From positions 263,191-278,031 of the forward strand of contig MU646930.1 in assembly GCA_026770585.1 (NCBI GenBank): DNA of 14,841 nt, given 5' to 3'. Below the pieces are notes generated by a model. The model was given only the letters and a program-made list of their open reading frames with translations. It did no database searches and was not told where the DNA came from. Each line of letters opens with the position of its first letter. Positions within the stretch are counted from its first letter, which is position 1. A program made the translations under genes and the position numbers. The DNA comes from Baffinella frigidus. Lineage: Eukaryota > Cryptophyceae > Cryptomonadales > Baffinellaceae. Positions 12,771 to 14,841 of this stretch are shown piece by piece.

Positions 12771-14165
12771 GTGCCCTTCTGGGTGGGATCTATCCTCACA
12801 CACCACCATCCGAGCGGTTAGGTGACCCAACCGTTTTAAAGGTTTAAACCCCAAGGTCGTGACAATCAACCGCAAGGTGCGAGATTGGTCTGAGAGGCCC
12901 AACTTGTAAAAGACAAAGCGGAGGCAAGCTCGTGTGGTTTGAAGATTGGGAGAGTGTGGTCGGTTGGGGAACTACGACGTAGTCACCCCTGATACAGACG
13001 CGACACCCTAGGACACGAAAAGTGTGGGAGGAGGAATACACGATCAGAAGCATGTGTCACCACTGAACGCTACACGCCCCGCGTGCCACGAAGTCTCGTG
13101 TCTTTCGTCAATTTACTCCTTCTCTCGTGCCACGGACTTAAGGGAGTCACAAGCATGGGGGCGTGTCATTGCCTGGAGCCATTCCCACCTTCAGTCCTTT
13201 GGTGCAACTAGCAGTTCACATCCTGTTTGCCCACGCTCGTACCCTAGGACCCACAGTTTCACTCAAACATGTTTGAGTTCTTTGTCCTTTAAAAGAATAC
13301 GTAGGGAATGGATGGTGGCAATGTAGGTTTCGATCTGGCCATAACATTAATCCCACTTTCGACCTCTCCCCAGAACCCTCTGTATTTTTTTCGAACAGGC
13401 CTTCTGCTGTCGCAGGGTTTTCTCTGCAACTCACAATGCATATGCAGAGACTAGAAAATGATCCGCCACCTCTGCGAATCATACGATCACAGTTGCGTCC
13501 AGATGTCTTGCACTTTTCAGATCTACCCAAGATAATCTGGGCATCACATTAAATACATTTAGATCAAGACTCGGTACAAACGCTCCAGTTCAAAGAGCCT
13601 TATAAAAGTGTGTAATGAGGAGCCCGTATTCACTCAGACACAGCTAGATATTCATTCTCCTCCCAGAACGCCAAAAAAAGAGTTCGCACGGCCGTTATGT
13701 CGTCGCAGGCAGACCTCTTCTGTCAAAGTAGTATTTATTAGGTTGTGAGTGTGCTGAAATCTTGACATTTTCGAATGTAATTATGGGGTAGAATTGGCTC
13801 AAGCGATAATAGCGTGACATCTTCCACTCGCAAACCAGCCGGGTATCAGGGAGAGATGGAGGAACCCCCAGAGAACACGGCCTCTGGAAGAGGAAACACG
13901 AATCTGAGCCCTTTTCCCCCTATCCAGACGGTCGGCCTCGCAAATCTGTCTGTATTTGTTGTATTAAAACAAAATCTCGGTAAAAAAGACATCTTTATTT
14001 CAAAGACTTTTTATTAAACAACATTTTGGCTGAAGTTTTAGTATCAACGACTTTGAGGCCGACTGCGTGACTCGATAAACCGGGGCCAAAGCCGACTGTG
14101 TTGCTTGAAATACTGGACGAGGTGAGGGGTGCCAGTTTGTTTTTAACAAACACTCAACTTTAATC
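12771..14165. other. Intergenic stretch with no recognised gene
   Basis: Lower-GC unique sequence. Open frames up to about 100 codons occur on both strands, but none shows splice-site or composition support. Two short spliced-leader-like matches lie at 13794-13803 and 14022-14035. Confidence 0.5.
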
Positions 14166-14170
14166 CCGAG

Positions 14171-14520
14171 ACCCTGAACCGTAAACCTTACATCCTCAAC
14201 CCTAAACCGCAAACCTTAGACCTTGAAACCTGAACCCTTAACCCTGACCCCGAACCCCTCAACCCTAAACCCTAAACCAACGACCCCAAGCTCAAAACTC
14301 AAGACCCTAAACCCTACACGGTCAACCTCAAACCTTGAACACTGAACCCTGAACCCTCAACACTAAACCCTAAACCCTAAACCCTGAACAACAACCCCTG
14401 AACCACAACCTCGAAGCCCCAAACCCCAAACCCCAAACCCCAAACCCCAAACTCCAAACCCCAAACCCCAAACCCACAACACCAAAACCCAAAACCCAAA
14501 CACCAAACACCAAACCCCAA
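14171..14520. repeat. C-strand telomere-like array
   Basis: CCCTAAA, CCCTGAA and CCCCAAA variants on the plus strand, opposite in orientation to the 11.7-12.2 kb array. CCCCAAA is repeated almost perfectly at 14417-14475. Confidence 0.88.
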
Positions 14521-14523
14521 ACG

Positions 14524-14588
14524 AGAGATATAGAGGTGACACTTTCACACTCGCTAAGCTCGCATGAAAGTGTCACCTCAAGTTCTCT
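14524..14588. repeat. Hairpin element
   Basis: Perfect 15-bp arms GAGGTGACACTTTCA (14533-14547) and its reverse complement (14565-14579), with imperfect extension to AGAGA/TCTCT on the outside and CTCG/CGAG on the inside. It sits at the end of the C-strand telomere-like array; possibly a small MITE. Confidence 0.6.
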
Positions 14589-14610
14589 AATGTTCGCACT
14601 ACTCCGCTAA

Positions 14611-14692
14611 GGCTATACCCTTGCCCTACGGATTACTTTTTTATATTAACGGTTCAAGGTCATACCCTTGCCTTTTTTACTACTTTTTTTAC
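14611..14692. repeat. Short direct repeat in AT-rich end
   Basis: ATACCCTTGCC followed by a T-rich tail occurs at about 14615 and 14662, a unit of roughly 47 bp. The rest to 14841 is AT-rich with no feature seen. Confidence 0.6.
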
Positions 14693-14841
14693 ATCATGTA
14701 ACCTCATGTTTTTCCGTAAATCACTTATGGGAAGTAAATTTAAGGGTTGTTTAAAAATGAAATAGGTATGTAATCTATAGGCAACAATGAGCCCAATGAA
14801 ATTCTGTTCAAAATGGAACAAATTTGAAAAAATAGATTTTT

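Noticed and set aside
12600-13530. ORFs of 60-104 codons in the intergenic region
   Set aside because: No recognisable motif, no splice or composition support, and part lies in the 168-bp tandem duplication.
13814-14017. 67-codon plus-strand ORF
   Set aside because: Average length for AT-balanced noncoding sequence; no family recognised. Kept only as context for the leader-like matches.
14363-14576. Frames reading GFGVWGLGFGV-type repeats
   Set aside because: Direct translation of the CCCCAAA/CCCTAAA array; no gene signal.
1-14841. CRISPR array, tRNA, rRNA or viral genes
   Set aside because: Repeats are not regularly spaced with unique spacers; no cloverleaf, rRNA core sequence or viral protein motif was seen by eye.

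Overview
This is nuclear DNA from a eukaryote, most likely a microbial alga or related protist. Nothing looks bacterial: no operon or long ORF is present. The coding information lies in short GC-rich exons (48-146 nt) with plausible splice sites. Plant/alveolate-type telomere-like repeats (TTTAGGG and degenerate variants) fill many introns and intergenic stretches. The lineage is unresolved. Frequent G after the acceptor AG, two apparent GC-AG introns, TTTAGGG-type repeats and a possible bipartite plastid leader would fit a dinoflagellate or another alga with a secondary plastid. A green alga is not excluded.

Positions 1-10824, minus strand: one intron-rich gene that I identify as EMC1, subunit 1 of the ER membrane protein complex. 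I assembled 17 exons (about 512 codons) from the start codon at 10824 to an exon cut by the left edge. Comparison is with EMC1 sequence as I remember it, without a search. The best-matching segments are the signal peptide followed by LYED, the DARSGGVTWRQ and GKSLWKW propeller motifs, YARKDGSVGLR, the FFQQDK..WARSEAL segment and RFGFAKIS. The C-terminal half of the protein (rest of the lumenal domain, DUF1620 region, transmembrane helix) should lie beyond the left edge.

The gene's introns are the striking part. Introns 7 and 11 are made almost wholly of telomere-like repeat and are the only two that appear to use a GC donor. Many exon/intron junctions also have partial copies in the flanking intron: copies of an exon's 5' end lie upstream of it and copies of its 3' end lie downstream. 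One such copy (1940-1987) has both a good acceptor and a GTAAGT donor and keeps the frame. Short terminal-inverted-repeat elements (MITE-like) also occur.

Positions 10825-10967: a 143-bp gap between two divergent start codons, probably a shared promoter region. Positions 10968-11514, plus strand: a small two-exon gene predicted to encode about 125 residues, with a signal-peptide-like N terminus, an FAP motif and an Arg/Ser/Ala-rich stretch that resembles a plastid-targeting leader. I do not recognise the mature part.

Positions 11515-14841: intergenic as far as I can see. It holds a 0.5-kb telomere-like array, a second copy of a 105-bp inverted-repeat element, a 168-bp tandem duplication, a featureless stretch of about 1.4 kb, a C-strand telomere-like array, a hairpin element and an AT-rich end. 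I found no rRNA, tRNA or CRISPR.
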